DNA from: Ostreococcus lucimarinus CCE9901
Taxonomy: Eukaryota; Chlorophyta; Mamiellophyceae; Mamiellales; Bathycoccaceae
DNA: 64,000 nucleotides
Assembly (NCBI RefSeq): GCF_000092065.1
Contig: NC_009373.1
Location: 62,001 to 126,000 of the forward strand
Direction: 5' to 3'
Positions 8,801 to 19,052 of this stretch are shown here, piece after piece; within the stretch, counting starts at the first letter, position 1; the number at the start of each line of letters is the position of its first letter. Position numbers and translations under genes: made by a program. Under the pieces are notes generated by a model. That model saw nothing but the letters and a program-made list of their open reading frames with translations. It searched no databases and was not told the origin of the DNA.

Positions 8801-10228
8801 CTTCTTGACGAACTCGCGGTTCCCGAGCGTGAAGGGACGATCGATGGTGAGCTCGACGTCGGACTGAATCGAGTTGACCATTCTCGTCTGCCCGCACGCG
8901 GTGATGGTGTATCCCGTGCGCAACTGCGTCAAAAAACGCGTGTCGCCGTACGTGCCTTGGGAAGAGAGCGAACCGGGCGCGCTTGGTGCGGTACCGTCGA
9001 TGTCTTCGAAGAGTTCCTTGTTGTCCCAAGAGTTGGAGACGACGCGCTTGCCGTACGAACGAACGGTGCCGTAGCCCTTGGTGAGCATGGGGAACCATTC
9101 CCAGTGCGTCGCCTTGAGAAGAGGCTCGGAGAACGAGTTGTGTAACACCATGATGTACTCGGCGAACGTCGTCGTCGTGCCGATTTCTTTCACTCGAACC
9201 GTTTCCCAGTCGCCGTTGATTTGAACGCTCATCCAAGGCCCGGATGTGTGATACTTGGCGGCCCACGTGCTCGAGGCGCCCATCTGCGACTCGAAACGCG
9301 TACCGCGACCGTGAATGCGATGAGAACTCATCGTCGCACTTCCACTGGCGTCCGACAAGTGACCCGCGTCCTCGTACGGCGTTTCCGACGCGAGTTTGGT
9401 GTTTTCGGCGATGACGGCGGTACCGTGCACCGCGTTCAAGGTGTCTTGACTGTGGTACGTTTCAATCGTCCCCAGACCGACGTTTCGCTTACCGATGCGC
9501 GGCGGGCACGAGACGTAGCCCCAAGAACCCAAACCGGTGAGGAATCCGGTGATATTGTAATCGACGGTGAGCGACGTTTCGCTGGCGATGGCTGTGATGA
9601 CGCGGTAATCGACGACGTCGTTCGCCTTGTATACGACGATCCAGTAGCCAACCTTCAGCTCTTGCAAAAACTCCGTGTTGGTACCATCGATTGTCAACGC
9701 TTCTGTCGTCGCACTGTTCGGTCGCGCCGTCGTCGTGGAGCTCGCGGCGAGCGTGCCCGTGCCCGTTCGCGCGGCGACGCCGAACGCCACCTCCGAGCCC
9801 GCCGACACCGCCGCCGGCGACGGCGACGGCGCCAGCGTCATCGACGTATCGCTGTGCACCGCCAACACCTCATGCACAGCCGTGTTCGCGATGTCGTAAA
9901 ACTTCGCCCCCGATTTCGTCCCGCCGTGAAACTGCTGCGTGAATCGCGTGTTCACCCCCGTCACCGCCGCGCCCGAGGTCGAGTACCGCCCCTCCCCTCC
10001 CACGAGCGTCGGCACCCCGCTCACGAGCCCGCTCACGTGATCGCCCGCGTTCACGTCTCCGTACCCTCCCTGCGAGTGCGGATCGTGTCCGCACCATCCG
10101 CACGACGTGTCCGCGACGCACGCGCCGCAATTCGTGTAGTACTCGCACCCCGCGATCGCGCCCCGCGTCGCCGCCGCGATCGCCGCGATCGCCAGCGCGC
10201 CCGCGAGCGCTCGCGACGCGCGAACCAT
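5891..10228 (-). CDS. Large secreted PSI/L-type-lectin protein with repeated beta modules
   Basis: 1445 residues, single exon. Residues 1-27 form a signal peptide (ALAGALAIAAIAAATRGAIA). A Cys-rich PSI-like segment follows (CEYYTNCGACVADTSCGWCG). Five or six modules share a G.GT.F...L..G pattern followed by a strand pair and an S-D-T-x-L-T turn, for instance TNTEFLQELKVGYWIVVYKA and VGSKFLTELQLGDIV. Residues ~952-1235 resume at 1369-1445 as a legume-lectin-like jelly roll (CDGADGFAFVISNDDRQET; SLAVEFDTFYNVE; GEIQVFIDDMDRYVF). The segment 1236-1368 between the lectin halves contains another copy of the G.GT.F module. The protein is probably exported and binds glycans at the cell surface. No C-terminal membrane anchor is evident. 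It could be an adhesin or a scale/envelope component. Confidence 0.8.
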   Translation of the reverse strand: MVRASRALAGALAIAAIAAATRGAIAGCEYYTNCGACVADTSCGWCGHDPHSQGGYGDVNAGDHVSGLVSGVPTLVGGEGRYSTSGAAVTGVNTRFTQQFHGGTKSGAKFYDIANTAVHEVLAVHSDTSMTLAPSPSPAAVSAGSEVAFGVAARTGTGTLAASSTTTARPNSATTEALTIDGTNTEFLQELKVGYWIVVYKANDVVDYRVITAIASETSLTVDYNITGFLTGLGSWGYVSCPPRIGKRNVGLGTIETYHSQDTLNAVHGTAVIAENTKLASETPYEDAGHLSDASGSATMSSHRIHGRGTRFESQMGASSTWAAKYHTSGPWMSVQINGDWETVRVKEIGTTTTFAEYIMVLHNSFSEPLLKATHWEWFPMLTKGYGTVRSYGKRVVSNSWDNKELFEDIDGTAPSAPGSLSSQGTYGDTRFLTQLRTGYTITACGQTRMVNSIQSDVELTIDRPFTLGNREFVKKENGSGTATITTLHVRGLTRLLPLWPRGVTVQLVHTSGANTASPHTYSYTTYWKNFANSGGAAGAYHTAWVELQDSGVSSGIGVYVKWDDKTVDVGSEWRLHVADIENCRYYISTEGERYMTDDNANPPICYNHGKCVPANVGDSHRPAKALTQTGGFTLTHSAGTLAGVGSKFLTELQLGDIVRDANANGPVDARVTAITDDTTATVVSIDTFANAYSGTDVKVLKCAGGRFGDGGGGGSGVHDDTTTIVADDNAGAYLRHPLQTFYQTWSHKYCEIDPGCCGFRVSSVVDPQQYAYYYLKPDMGDYDFRIAVHTVNDNLDLYTTVGTTRPTTGSYGHTSVRESVPWALSVGESLVLCAGPDEGEASSGELKQAVLGGYTTDSSKSAFAYARALGHYIHNDASPNCDQLTIGIMGDNRYPQTVGASEYSARFYMEFDFPNFACDDSFVDDSNPTGTREGSAWGGNKTWINNCIQHNLRFAGDASVVKNNDASPKYVVRLTEAFARTNGNSALGSPWKSSADFRTSQRVGAVWWHRKVHIWDGFETNFEFQITNPTQCGGADQICDGADGFAFVISNDDRQETVDSVHGNTGWACTFDDASNPQPISGTRYKLCGASGSLTDGGGFVGCPGDGLGYGESTQVDSADYDGTPDMCTNGLKKSLAVEFDTFYNVERRDPKQGKQHWWINATEYVSYNDNHLGVFMTTAPFYDNQPWGSSVTDLKADHSDDSEGMHFGSTPSVPTMADGLAHTVKIRYTRGFTTEKAGTGQITTTHTDGSTDRRKLVGSSTKFKTELRTGFEFGYGGRVKANVKVKINRDKTLDSSRQAVVSGTAGFADDGEATRVISITSDTEAQLENTGTATSPDRQSFFDIQQPAFDPKQDSNINYNIIKEFPGEIQVFIDDMDRYVFQVAVEDRDMAKILDTDGNAYIGLTASTGSKGFAKVGYQAAEVHQTMDVLSWGYCASPGCVPY

Positions 10229-10671
10229 CTTTAATCGACGTCCGCGCGCGCGTTCGATCGCCGCCCGCGCGCGCGCCGACGCCGCGAGCGCGGTCGAGAG
10301 ATTTGAAATTCAAAACGATGCGATGATCGGAATTCGGCGCCGAAGGATCGCGTGTCTTCGTCGTTTCTTCGCGTCGTTCGCGCGCGCGAGCGGCGTCGGG
10401 CGTCGAGTGAGGGCGCGCGCGTCGGTCGCGCTCGGTCGCGGGTCGCGAGAGGGCGGCGCGCGCGCGCGTGTGCGGCGAACGCGTCGACGGGCCGCGGGCG
10501 CGGTTCGAACGGCGCGAAAACGTGTTGGTGATTTTGGGTGTGATTGTATGGTGCTTGAGTACGCATTGTAGTGGTGTTTGAAGCTATGAGAGTGGTTGTT
10601 GTGTTACAAAGACGCGCGTCCGGAGCCGCGGCGACGCGAATCGCGGACGGCGGGTCGAGACGACGCGCGCG
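10229..10671. other. 443-bp intergenic region
   Basis: This gap separates the start of the lectin gene from the stop of the complex I subunit gene, both on the minus strand. The lectin-proximal 250 bp are GC-rich with many CGCG runs. A less GC-rich block at about 10520-10610 (TGTGATTGTATGG, GTGTTTGAAGC) probably spans the 3' UTR of the complex I gene. I see no RNA gene or convincing reading frame. Confidence 0.4.
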
Positions 10672-11739
<1,068 letters not shown>

Positions 11740-11810
11740 TCACGAGGCGTGATTTATCGATATTTGCGCGCGCGCGATGGACGCGCGCGAGGCGAAGGCG
11801 CTCGCGGCGC

Positions 11811-12673
11811 TCACGCGGAGGGCGCCAACGCGAGGACGCCGCACGCCAAGCGCTGCGCTCGCGTAAACCGAAGCGATCGATCGTCCGTCAGTCGAAAGCC
11901 GCGTGCGCGAAAAACGAAACCCTAAACGCGCGTCGAAATCGCGTCGCGTCGAGTCGCGATCGTGGAAATCGCGTCGAAATCGCGTCGTCGACGCACCGCT
12001 CCGGCGTTGCCCGTCGTCTTCGACGTCTTGCCCTGGGTGCCGATCTCAGAGCTATCGCCCTTGCCGAGATCGTCCTCGAGCTCGTGAATCACGAACGCGC
12101 GTCCGATGATCGAGTTCGCCCCGCTCAGCGGAATCTGCGAGTCCTCGATGACGAAGTCGCACCCGCCCGCGGTGGCCTCGACGTTGCCGAGGTCGCCCGC
12201 GTGTCGCGTCGCGTCCGTCGGCGCGCCGTGATCCATCTTGTTCGGGTTAAAGTGCGGTCCCGTGGACATGCACCCGTTCGTCGTATCGCCGAACTCGTGA
12301 ATGTGCAGGCCGTGCTTGCCCGGCGCGAGTCCGGTGATGGAGCCGACGACCTTCGTCGGCGCGTCGCCGCTCTGGCTCAGCTTGAGCACGCCCGACACCC
12401 CCGCGGTGCCCGTGAGCACGCACACCGCCTGCTTTTGCTCCGCCGTCACCGCGACCGCGCGAGGGCGATGCGCGGACGTCTTCGTCGACCTGCGATCGCG
12501 CGCGCCGGCGTTCGCGCGCGCGTCAGTCGTCGCGTTCGTCGCGGGTTTAGGTTCGTCGCGTCGTCGCGCGTCGTCGCGCAGCGCGTCGCTCGAGCGCACC
12601 GCGCGCACGCGCACTTGGCGCCGCAGAGGTGGGTCTTGGAGGCGAGCGTCGCCGATCGGGAGAGCGTCTGCAT
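11811..12673 (-). CDS. Cu/Zn superoxide dismutase, chloroplast-type (3 exons)
   Basis: Three exons on the minus strand: 12615..12673, 11997..12489 and 11811..11852, giving 197 residues. Both introns (125 and 144 nt) have GTGCG donors, ACTGAC branch sites and CAG acceptors; phases match. Exon 1 encodes a transit peptide ([20 protein letters not shown]). The core has the metal ligands: the HIH pair in [31 protein letters not shown] and the last His in FVIHEL. The 42-nt terminal exon encodes [13 protein letters not shown], which supplies the active-site arginine and the second disulfide cysteine; the first Cys is in GCMSTG. It converts superoxide to peroxide, probably in the stroma. Head-to-head with CCS. 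Confidence 0.9.
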
Positions 12674-13070
12674 GGCGCGGCGTCGGGCGTCGTGTGTCGG
12701 CGATGACGTGGCGAGGGCGCGAACGCGCCCTCGTCGCCATCATTCGAGGGCCTTTATATACGTATATTTCGTAGAAATATACTTTATATTCGGAAACATG
12801 TCGTATGGGTATTGTGTCTGTGGTTATAATTGGTAGTATCCGAATATTCGGACACACGGCGTATGCGTATTGTGTATATACACATAATTGGTAAAAGTCC
12901 GAGCGCGCCGACCGTCGGCCGCGCGCCGCACGTCGCGACGCGCGATCGCGCGACGCCCGATCGCGTCCCGCGCGACGCCCGCGGACCTTCTCGACGCCTC
13001 GACCCGATCTTAACCGCCCGCGACCCGCGCGCGCGACACCCGAGGCGTCACGTCGACGACGACGCGCGTC
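12674..13070. promoter_or_regulatory. Shared bidirectional promoter region of SOD and CCS
   Basis: 397 bp lie between the two start codons. A compact AT-rich island at about 12750-12900 interrupts GC-rich DNA. It contains TATATA and ATATACTTTATATTCGG runs, a perfect 14-bp palindrome tccgaatattcgga at 12839-12852, and two imperfect direct copies of a ~45-bp block (cgtat.ggtattgtgt... ataattggta) starting near 12802 and 12859. These could be TATA elements plus a copper- or stress-responsive site, but the factor is not known from sequence alone. Confidence 0.6.
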
Positions 13071-14033
13071 ATGATTCCGTCGACGCCGCGCCTTCGCGCC
13101 GCCGCGCCGCGTCGCGTCGTCGACCGCGCGTCGCGATCGCGAACGCGGTCGCGATGCCGACGCGCGCTCGAACGCGCCGACGCGCGGACGAAAGACCTCG
13201 AGCGGGCGTTGGAATTCATGGTGGAGATGCGGTGCGGAGGGTGCGCGGCTAAGGTGACGACGGCGTGCGAGGCGCTCGCGGGCACGACGCGCGTCGACGC
13301 GTCGCTCGGGACGAACACGGTGACGGTGATCACGCGCGATGCGGAGCGAACGGTCAGGGAGGCGATCGAGAGCGCCGGGTATAAGGCGCGATTGATCGGG
13401 CAGGGGCGCGCGGAGCGAAGCGCCGAAGACGACGACGATTTCGGCGAGGCGCTGGCGGAGGCGCTGGGCACGGACGTGCGGACGCTGCGACAGAGCCTGG
13501 CGGCGGTGGCGGAGTTTAAGGGGAAGGCGTACGGGCACGGTGAGGCGCGAGGGACGGTGCGGCTGGTGCAGGTGAGCGAGGAGACGATATTGGCGGAGGC
13601 GGCGCTGGACGGGTTGAGTCCGGGGGCGCACGCGATTCGCGTGCACGAATACGGGGATTTGACGCGCGGGATGGATTCGATCGGGGACGTGTACGGGGGG
13701 GAGGGAGGGGCGGGGATGATCGGGATCGTCGTCGCGGACGAGAATGGGTCGGCGACGATGCCGTCGACGATGTTGAGCTCGGAGCTCAAGGCGTGGGACG
13801 TCATCGGTCGAAGCGTCGCCGTGTACGCCGCCGCGGACGGCGATACGACCGGCGCGGTGTGCGCCGTGCTCGCTCGAAGCGCGGGCGTGGGGGCGAATCA
13901 TAAAAAGTTGTGCCAGTGCGATGGGACGATCATCTGGGAGGCGGGCGAAGATTTCTTGCCCCGCGCGGTGGACGAATGCGACGCCGCGAGACCGCTGCTC
14001 GGCAAAGGAATCACCACCGCTCGGCGCGGGTGA
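13071..14033 (+). CDS. CCS: Copper chaperone for superoxide dismutase (CCS)
   Basis: 320 residues, single exon. An Arg-rich head of ~45 residues fits a transit peptide. Domain I is an Atx1/HMA-like fold with the copper site MRCGGC at 53-58. Domain II (about 140-265) is SOD-like ([18 protein letters not shown]) but has lost most metal ligands, as usual for CCS. Domain III carries the CxC copper-transfer site in [11 protein letters not shown], Cys281 and Cys283. CCS inserts copper into and oxidises the disulfide of Cu/Zn-SOD. Its partner enzyme is encoded divergently 397 bp away. A TGTAA element lies shortly after the stop. Confidence 0.95.
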   Translation: MIPSTPRLRAAAPRRVVDRASRSRTRSRCRRALERADARTKDLERALEFMVEMRCGGCAAKVTTACEALAGTTRVDASLGTNTVTVITRDAERTVREAIESAGYKARLIGQGRAERSAEDDDDFGEALAEALGTDVRTLRQSLAAVAEFKGKAYGHGEARGTVRLVQVSEETILAEAALDGLSPGAHAIRVHEYGDLTRGMDSIGDVYGGEGGAGMIGIVVADENGSATMPSTMLSSELKAWDVIGRSVAVYAAADGDTTGAVCAVLARSAGVGANHKKLCQCDGTIIWEAGEDFLPRAVDECDAARPLLGKGITTARRG

Positions 14034-14121
14034 GAATAGCGCGCGTGTAATGATGATTGCGATGATTGATTGATTGATGAATTGATGCTTAAAAAGGACG
14101 TTATCGTTGAGATTGTTATAT

Positions 14122-16803
14122 TCACTTGATCTTGATGAGCGAAGGGAGCTTGACGCCGTCGATGGCGCGTTTCGCCTCGGCCCACGTCTTCGTCGTTCGC
14201 GGCGGCGGAGTCGGCGGCGGCGGCGGCGCGAAAGGTCTCGGCCGCGGTATCACCATCGTCGACTTCTTCGGCGGCGCCGCGGGCACGCTGGACGATGGCT
14301 GGTTTTCTTCGTGCGTCTTGCTCGACGGCGGCGCCGCGAGCGCCGGCGAATCGTTCGTCTTCAACGCCGGGAATTCCTTCAATCGCGACTCTCGATCGAC
14401 GGCGCTTTCGGCGTCGCTCGAGGGGGTCGCGGACTCGGACGTCGATTGCGATGCGACTTTCGGCTTGGGTGGAAAATCCGGTAGCGCGGACAGCCCCGTC
14501 GGCGGCGGAGGCGGAGGCGGAGGCGGAGGCGGCGCGGCGGCGGCGACGGCGGTCGATCTCGGCGCCGGGATGCGCGCCGGCGGCTTTCCACTCGGCAACG
14601 GCGGCGGATTCGGTGGCAGCGGCGGTGGATTCGGCATCGTCGCGACGGTTGGTCTTCGAGGCGCATCCATTTCCTTCGCGAACGTCGGTCGCGGCGGCGT
14701 GTTGGGCTTCCTTCGCGATCGCGCCGCCGTCCACTCGCCGCCCGAATCCGAATTCGCCGCGTCTTCGAGCGTCGGTTCGGGGGTCTTCGATCGCGGCGTC
14801 GTCGGCGCTTCGGGTTCGTCCTCGGCGTCGTCAGCGACGGTGATTTCATCGCGCTCGACGTCGCGCGCGACTTTCGTCAGCGCTCGCTTCGCCTTGGACG
14901 ACGAAGATTTCCGTTTCTTCTTCGAAGACGCGCCGCCGGCGGATCTCTTAGAGTTGGCGTCGCCGCCGCGGAGAACATCGTCGTCATCTTCGAACGCCTT
15001 GAGCGCAGCTTCCAAACGCGCGTCGTCCAGTGCTTTAACGTGCTCTTTGACCGCACCGCTCACGACTTTCACGAACGTCGCGCACTTTGCGAGTTCGATG
15101 CCGTACGCCAAGTGCGCGCCCTCAAGATTGAGCGCTCGAACGACGCGGTCGACGACGCCGTCGAGGGCGGTGGATTTGTACCTGTCCATCACGGGTTGGA
15201 TTCTTCGATGCAAACCTTCGACATCGTAATTTGTCGACGTCGCGCCGGCGTTCGTGGAGGAAGCGCCGCCGCTCGCGGCGGAAGTGATGGCTCGAAACGA
15301 GCGCTTTAAATCCCGCATGACGTCTCGCAGGATGACTTTGACGTCGAGCGCACGATCGGCGTACGCCTTGTCGACAACGCGCGACGAATCACCGTCACAC
15401 GAGTTCAACGCTCGCGTCGCCAGCACGCATTCTTTGGCGTGGCGCTCGATCTCTTTCGCGCTCGGTGCCGCGACGGCGAAAGAATTCCTCGCGTGATCCA
15501 AATGCTTATTCAGCACGATTTCCAGCGCCTTGGAATCCCCGGGCGGCGTCACGTGCTTGTAACACATTTCGTTCTCGCGAAGATAAAACCGCGTGCGCTT
15601 CTCGGCCAGACGGAATTCTTCCACACCCAGCTCGAGCGCCGCGGTGACGTCGCGAAATTCGCACCAGGCGCCGAGCGCGCGCGTCAAGAGCTCACGTCGC
15701 TGAATCGCGAGCAAATCCGCGTTGTCGTCGCGCACGAGCTCGGCTAGCTCAAGCATCGCTCGTTCGGCGTCGCGCTGCTCGGCGAGCCAAGACTTGACGA
15801 GGTTATGAACGCTTTCAGAAGTTTCGTCGTCCATGCGCCTGACGACGTCGAGATCGTGCGCTTGTTTAGCTTCATCCAATCCGCCCGAGGCGTCGACGAG
15901 CGGCGGCGCGGGCGCGTCGACGCTCGTGTCGAACTCGCGATCACCGAGCGTCGCCCGCGAATCGCGACGTTTGCTTCGAATCGTCGCGAATCGATGTAAA
16001 CACTCGAATCCTCGGCGCACCCAACGCTCGACGTCGACGTCGTCGCGTAAACCGATGGAATCCTCGCCGCGACGCGCGTAATCGCGCGCGTCTTCGTCTT
16101 TGACCAAATCCTCGTTCGCGCGACGCGGACGTCGCGCGTCGTCGTCGTCGTCGTCGCCACCGCCGACCGCGTCGACGACCGCACCGCCGCTTTCATCGAC
16201 CGCGAGCGCGCGCAACGTCTCCATCGCCGCCGCGAGCGCGTCCGAAGCGTCCGTCCCGCGTCGCCCCGTCGCCGTCGTCTGCGCGCCTCGACGCCCCCCC
16301 GACCCCGACCCCGACCGTCCCATCGTCCCCATCGACGCCTCCGCGCCCACCGCGCGTTCGATCGCGCGTTCGATCGCGCGCACCGACGCCGCCGCGCGTC
16401 TCCCGCGCGCGCCCACCCGTCTCGCCACCGCGCGCGCGTCCTCCTCCGCGTCTCCCTCCCCGTCCACCAGCATCGCCGCGAACGCCCCCCGCGCCGCGTC
16501 ATCGTCCCGCAGCATCGCTCGCAGCGTTCGATCGAGCGCGCGTCGCGCCCTCGATCGCGCGTCGTCGTCGTCGCGCGCCGTCGCGCGCGCCATCGCGGAA
16601 GACGAACCGTCCCTTCGATCGCCGTCCCTTCGCGCGCGTTCGTTCGACGCGCGTCGTCCGTCCTCGCGCGGTCGACGCGCGCCGCGCGCGCGTCCGTCGT
16701 CGTCGTCGCGCGCCGCGTCCGTCGCGCGCCCTCGATCGCGCGTCGCGCGTCGCGATGTCGCGCGTCGTCGTCGCGCGTTGACCCGCGCGTTGACCGTCGC
16801 CAT
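14122..16803 (-). CDS. Proline-rich protein of unknown function
   Basis: 893 residues from the ATG at 16803; an internal ATG could shorten the Arg-rich head. Residues 1-300 are low-complexity, rich in Arg, Asp and Ala. A helical core of about 350 residues ([60 protein letters not shown]) follows, then a Ser/Lys-rich nuclear-signal-like stretch and a C-terminal third with long proline runs (ten or more consecutive Pro near residue 760). Such a tail could bind profilin, SH3, WW or EVH1 domains. The core resembles no family I can name, and formin FH2 signatures are absent. Divergent from the AGPase gene. Confidence 0.7.
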   Translation of the reverse strand: MATVNARVNARRRRATSRRATRDRGRATDAARDDDDGRARGARRPREDGRRASNERARRDGDRRDGSSSAMARATARDDDDARSRARRALDRTLRAMLRDDDAARGAFAAMLVDGEGDAEEDARAVARRVGARGRRAAASVRAIERAIERAVGAEASMGTMGRSGSGSGGRRGAQTTATGRRGTDASDALAAAMETLRALAVDESGGAVVDAVGGGDDDDDDARRPRRANEDLVKDEDARDYARRGEDSIGLRDDVDVERWVRRGFECLHRFATIRSKRRDSRATLGDREFDTSVDAPAPPLVDASGGLDEAKQAHDLDVVRRMDDETSESVHNLVKSWLAEQRDAERAMLELAELVRDDNADLLAIQRRELLTRALGAWCEFRDVTAALELGVEEFRLAEKRTRFYLRENEMCYKHVTPPGDSKALEIVLNKHLDHARNSFAVAAPSAKEIERHAKECVLATRALNSCDGDSSRVVDKAYADRALDVKVILRDVMRDLKRSFRAITSAASGGASSTNAGATSTNYDVEGLHRRIQPVMDRYKSTALDGVVDRVVRALNLEGAHLAYGIELAKCATFVKVVSGAVKEHVKALDDARLEAALKAFEDDDDVLRGGDANSKRSAGGASSKKKRKSSSSKAKRALTKVARDVERDEITVADDAEDEPEAPTTPRSKTPEPTLEDAANSDSGGEWTAARSRRKPNTPPRPTFAKEMDAPRRPTVATMPNPPPLPPNPPPLPSGKPPARIPAPRSTAVAAAAPPPPPPPPPPPTGLSALPDFPPKPKVASQSTSESATPSSDAESAVDRESRLKEFPALKTNDSPALAAPPSSKTHEENQPSSSVPAAPPKKSTMVIPRPRPFAPPPPPTPPPRTTKTWAEAKRAIDGVKLPSLIKIK

Positions 16804-17054
16804 CGTCGACGTCGCCCTATATATAATACGACGCGAAACCTCATATAATCCTCATCACGACACCCAACAGTCACACACACGTATGTCTCTCATCATTACT
16901 AAGTACCTTACGACTATATATACATATACCGTATGTCCGATATATGTTTATAGGTATCCGTGTACGTATATTAGTAAAATAACGTCGAGCATTCGACCGA
17001 CGTTCCTGAGCCAGTCGTTACGCGCGCCATTTTCCGCCGCGTCGCGAATCGCCG
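16804..17054. promoter_or_regulatory. Divergent promoter with AT-rich island
   Basis: The 251 bp between two divergent genes hold an AT-rich island at about 16815-16985 with TATATATACATATACCG followed directly by gtatgtccga (16931-16940), then TATATGTTTATAGG. The same accgtatgtccgat core occurs at 31427-31439. Confidence 0.55.
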
Positions 17055-18852
17055 ATGCGCGCCGCGTCCCTCGCGCAGCGCGCCGCGCTCGCGCCTCGCC
17101 GCGTCGACGCCGAGCAAAGGTGCGCGCGCGACGCCCGCGCGACCGCGACGCCCGATCGACCGCGAACGCGAACGCGCGAGACGATCGCGTCGCGACGGAC
17201 GGATCTCGACGAGACGCGCGACGGATCGACGCGAACAGCGCGCGACGACGCGCGCGAGCCGCGAGAGACGCCGGATTCAAACGCGTCTCGCGCGTCGTCG
17301 GCGTCGCGCGACGGATCGACGCGCGCGCGGCGCGAGGGCGGCTCGGGACGCGCGACGCGGGACGGAGGATAAGACGAGACGCGAGAGAGACGACGAGCGG
17401 ACGCGAGACTGACGGATGCGCGCGATGGGACGAAACGATAGGCGAACGGGAAGTGGGAAACGATGCGCGAAGCGCGCGACGCGATGCGATGTGGCGCAAT
17501 CGCCGGAACGGTCGACGACGGCGATCGCGAACTCGAAGACGGTGGCGGCGGTGATCCTCGGAGGCGGGGCGGGGACGCGATTGTACCCGCTCACGAAGAG
17601 CCGAGCGAAACCGGCGGTGCCGATCGGTGGGGCGTATCGATTGATCGACGTCCCGATGTCGAACTGCCTGAACAGCGGGATCTCGAAGGTTTACATTTTG
17701 ACGCAATTCAACAGCGCGTCGTTGAACCGACACTTGGCGCGCACGTACAACTTTGGTAACGGGATCATGTACGGTGGGAATGGTTTCGTGGAGGTGCTGG
17801 CGGCGACGCAAACGCCGGGTCAAGGCGGGAAGGAGTGGTTCCAAGGCACCGCCGACGCCGTGCGACAGTACTCTTGGTTGTTCAACGACGTCAAGAACAA
17901 GGACGTCGAGGACATCGTCATCTTGGCGGGCGATCACTTGTACCGCATGGACTACATGAAGTTCGTCGAGGCGCACAGAGAAAGCAACGCCGACATTACC
18001 GTCGGTACGTTGCCGATCGACGAAGAGCGCGCGAGCGATTTTGGTTTGATGAAGATTGACTCGTCGGGACGCATCGTCGAATTCACCGAAAAGCCCAAGG
18101 GCGACGCCCTGCAAGCGATGAAGGTGGACACCACCATTCTCGGTTTGACCGCGGCCGAGGCCGAGGCGAAGCCTTTCATCGCTTCCATGGGGATTTACGT
18201 CTTCAAGAAGTCGATGTTGGTCAAGTTTTTGGACGACGACTACCCCGAAGACAACGACTTTGGCGGCGAAATCATCCCGAAGGCGAGCGCCGACGGCGCC
18301 AGAGTGCAAGCGTACTTGTTCAACGATTACTGGGAGGACATTGGAACCATGAAGAGCTTCTTCGAGGCTAACTTGGCCTTGGCCAAGGACCCGCCGAACT
18401 TTGAGTTTTACAACGCCGAAGCGCCGATTTACACTTCGCCGCGCTTCTTGCCGCCGGCCAAGATTGAACGGTGCCACGTCAAGGACTCCATCATCTCTCA
18501 CGGTGCCGCTCTCGCGGATTGCTCCGTCGAAGAATCCATCGTCGGTTTGCGCTCGCGCGTCGAAGCGGGGACGAAGATCAAGCGCACCATGATCATCGGC
18601 GCCGACTTTTACGAGAGCGAGGAGAAGCGTAAAGCCATCTTAGCCGCCGGCGGCGTCCCGGTCGGGATCGGCGAGAACACCATCATCGAGAACGCCATCA
18701 TCGACAAGAACGCGCGCGTCGGGAAGAACTGCGTCATCACCAACAAGGACAACATCGAAGACTTGGCCGACGAAGAGCGCGGCGTCTTCATCCGCAACGG
18801 CATCGTCACCATTCTCAGAAACTGCACCATCCCCGACGGGACGGTCATCTGA
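17055..18852 (+). CDS. ADP-glucose pyrophosphorylase, large-type subunit, plastid (2 exons proposed)
   Basis: Proposed exons 17055..17119 and 17442..18852 give 491 residues; the 322-nt intron has GTGCG, ACTGAC and TAG landmarks and the phase matches. A simpler reading starts at the ATG at 17416. The catalytic core begins [49 protein letters not shown] and [11 protein letters not shown] are large-subunit signatures, and the beta-helix ends in [11 protein letters not shown]. Unlike angiosperm large subunits, the nucleotide loop keeps Arg and Lys and the LYRMDYM motif keeps the catalytic Asp. It makes ADP-glucose from glucose-1-phosphate and ATP for starch synthesis in the plastid, with allosteric control by 3-PGA and phosphate in this family. 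Confidence 0.92.
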
Positions 18853-19052
18853 TCGATCGATCCCTTCCGGACGCCGCGCCGAGCAAATCACGCAAGCGAT
18901 AATCACAAAAGACCTAGTTCAGCATGTAAATCGACCTATCTCTTGATTGAGCGTCTCGCGCGCCGCTCCGCTCGCCGTCTCGCGCGCGTCCCGCGTCCGC
19001 ACTTTGCCGCGTCGCTCGCGCTCCGTCGCGCGCGCGCGCGTCGTCGGGTCCG

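Noticed and set aside
12489-12770. Continuous frame upstream of the SOD core as its N terminus
   Set aside because: The read-through gives an Arg-rich sequence; splicing 12490-12614 instead yields a good transit peptide with perfect phase.
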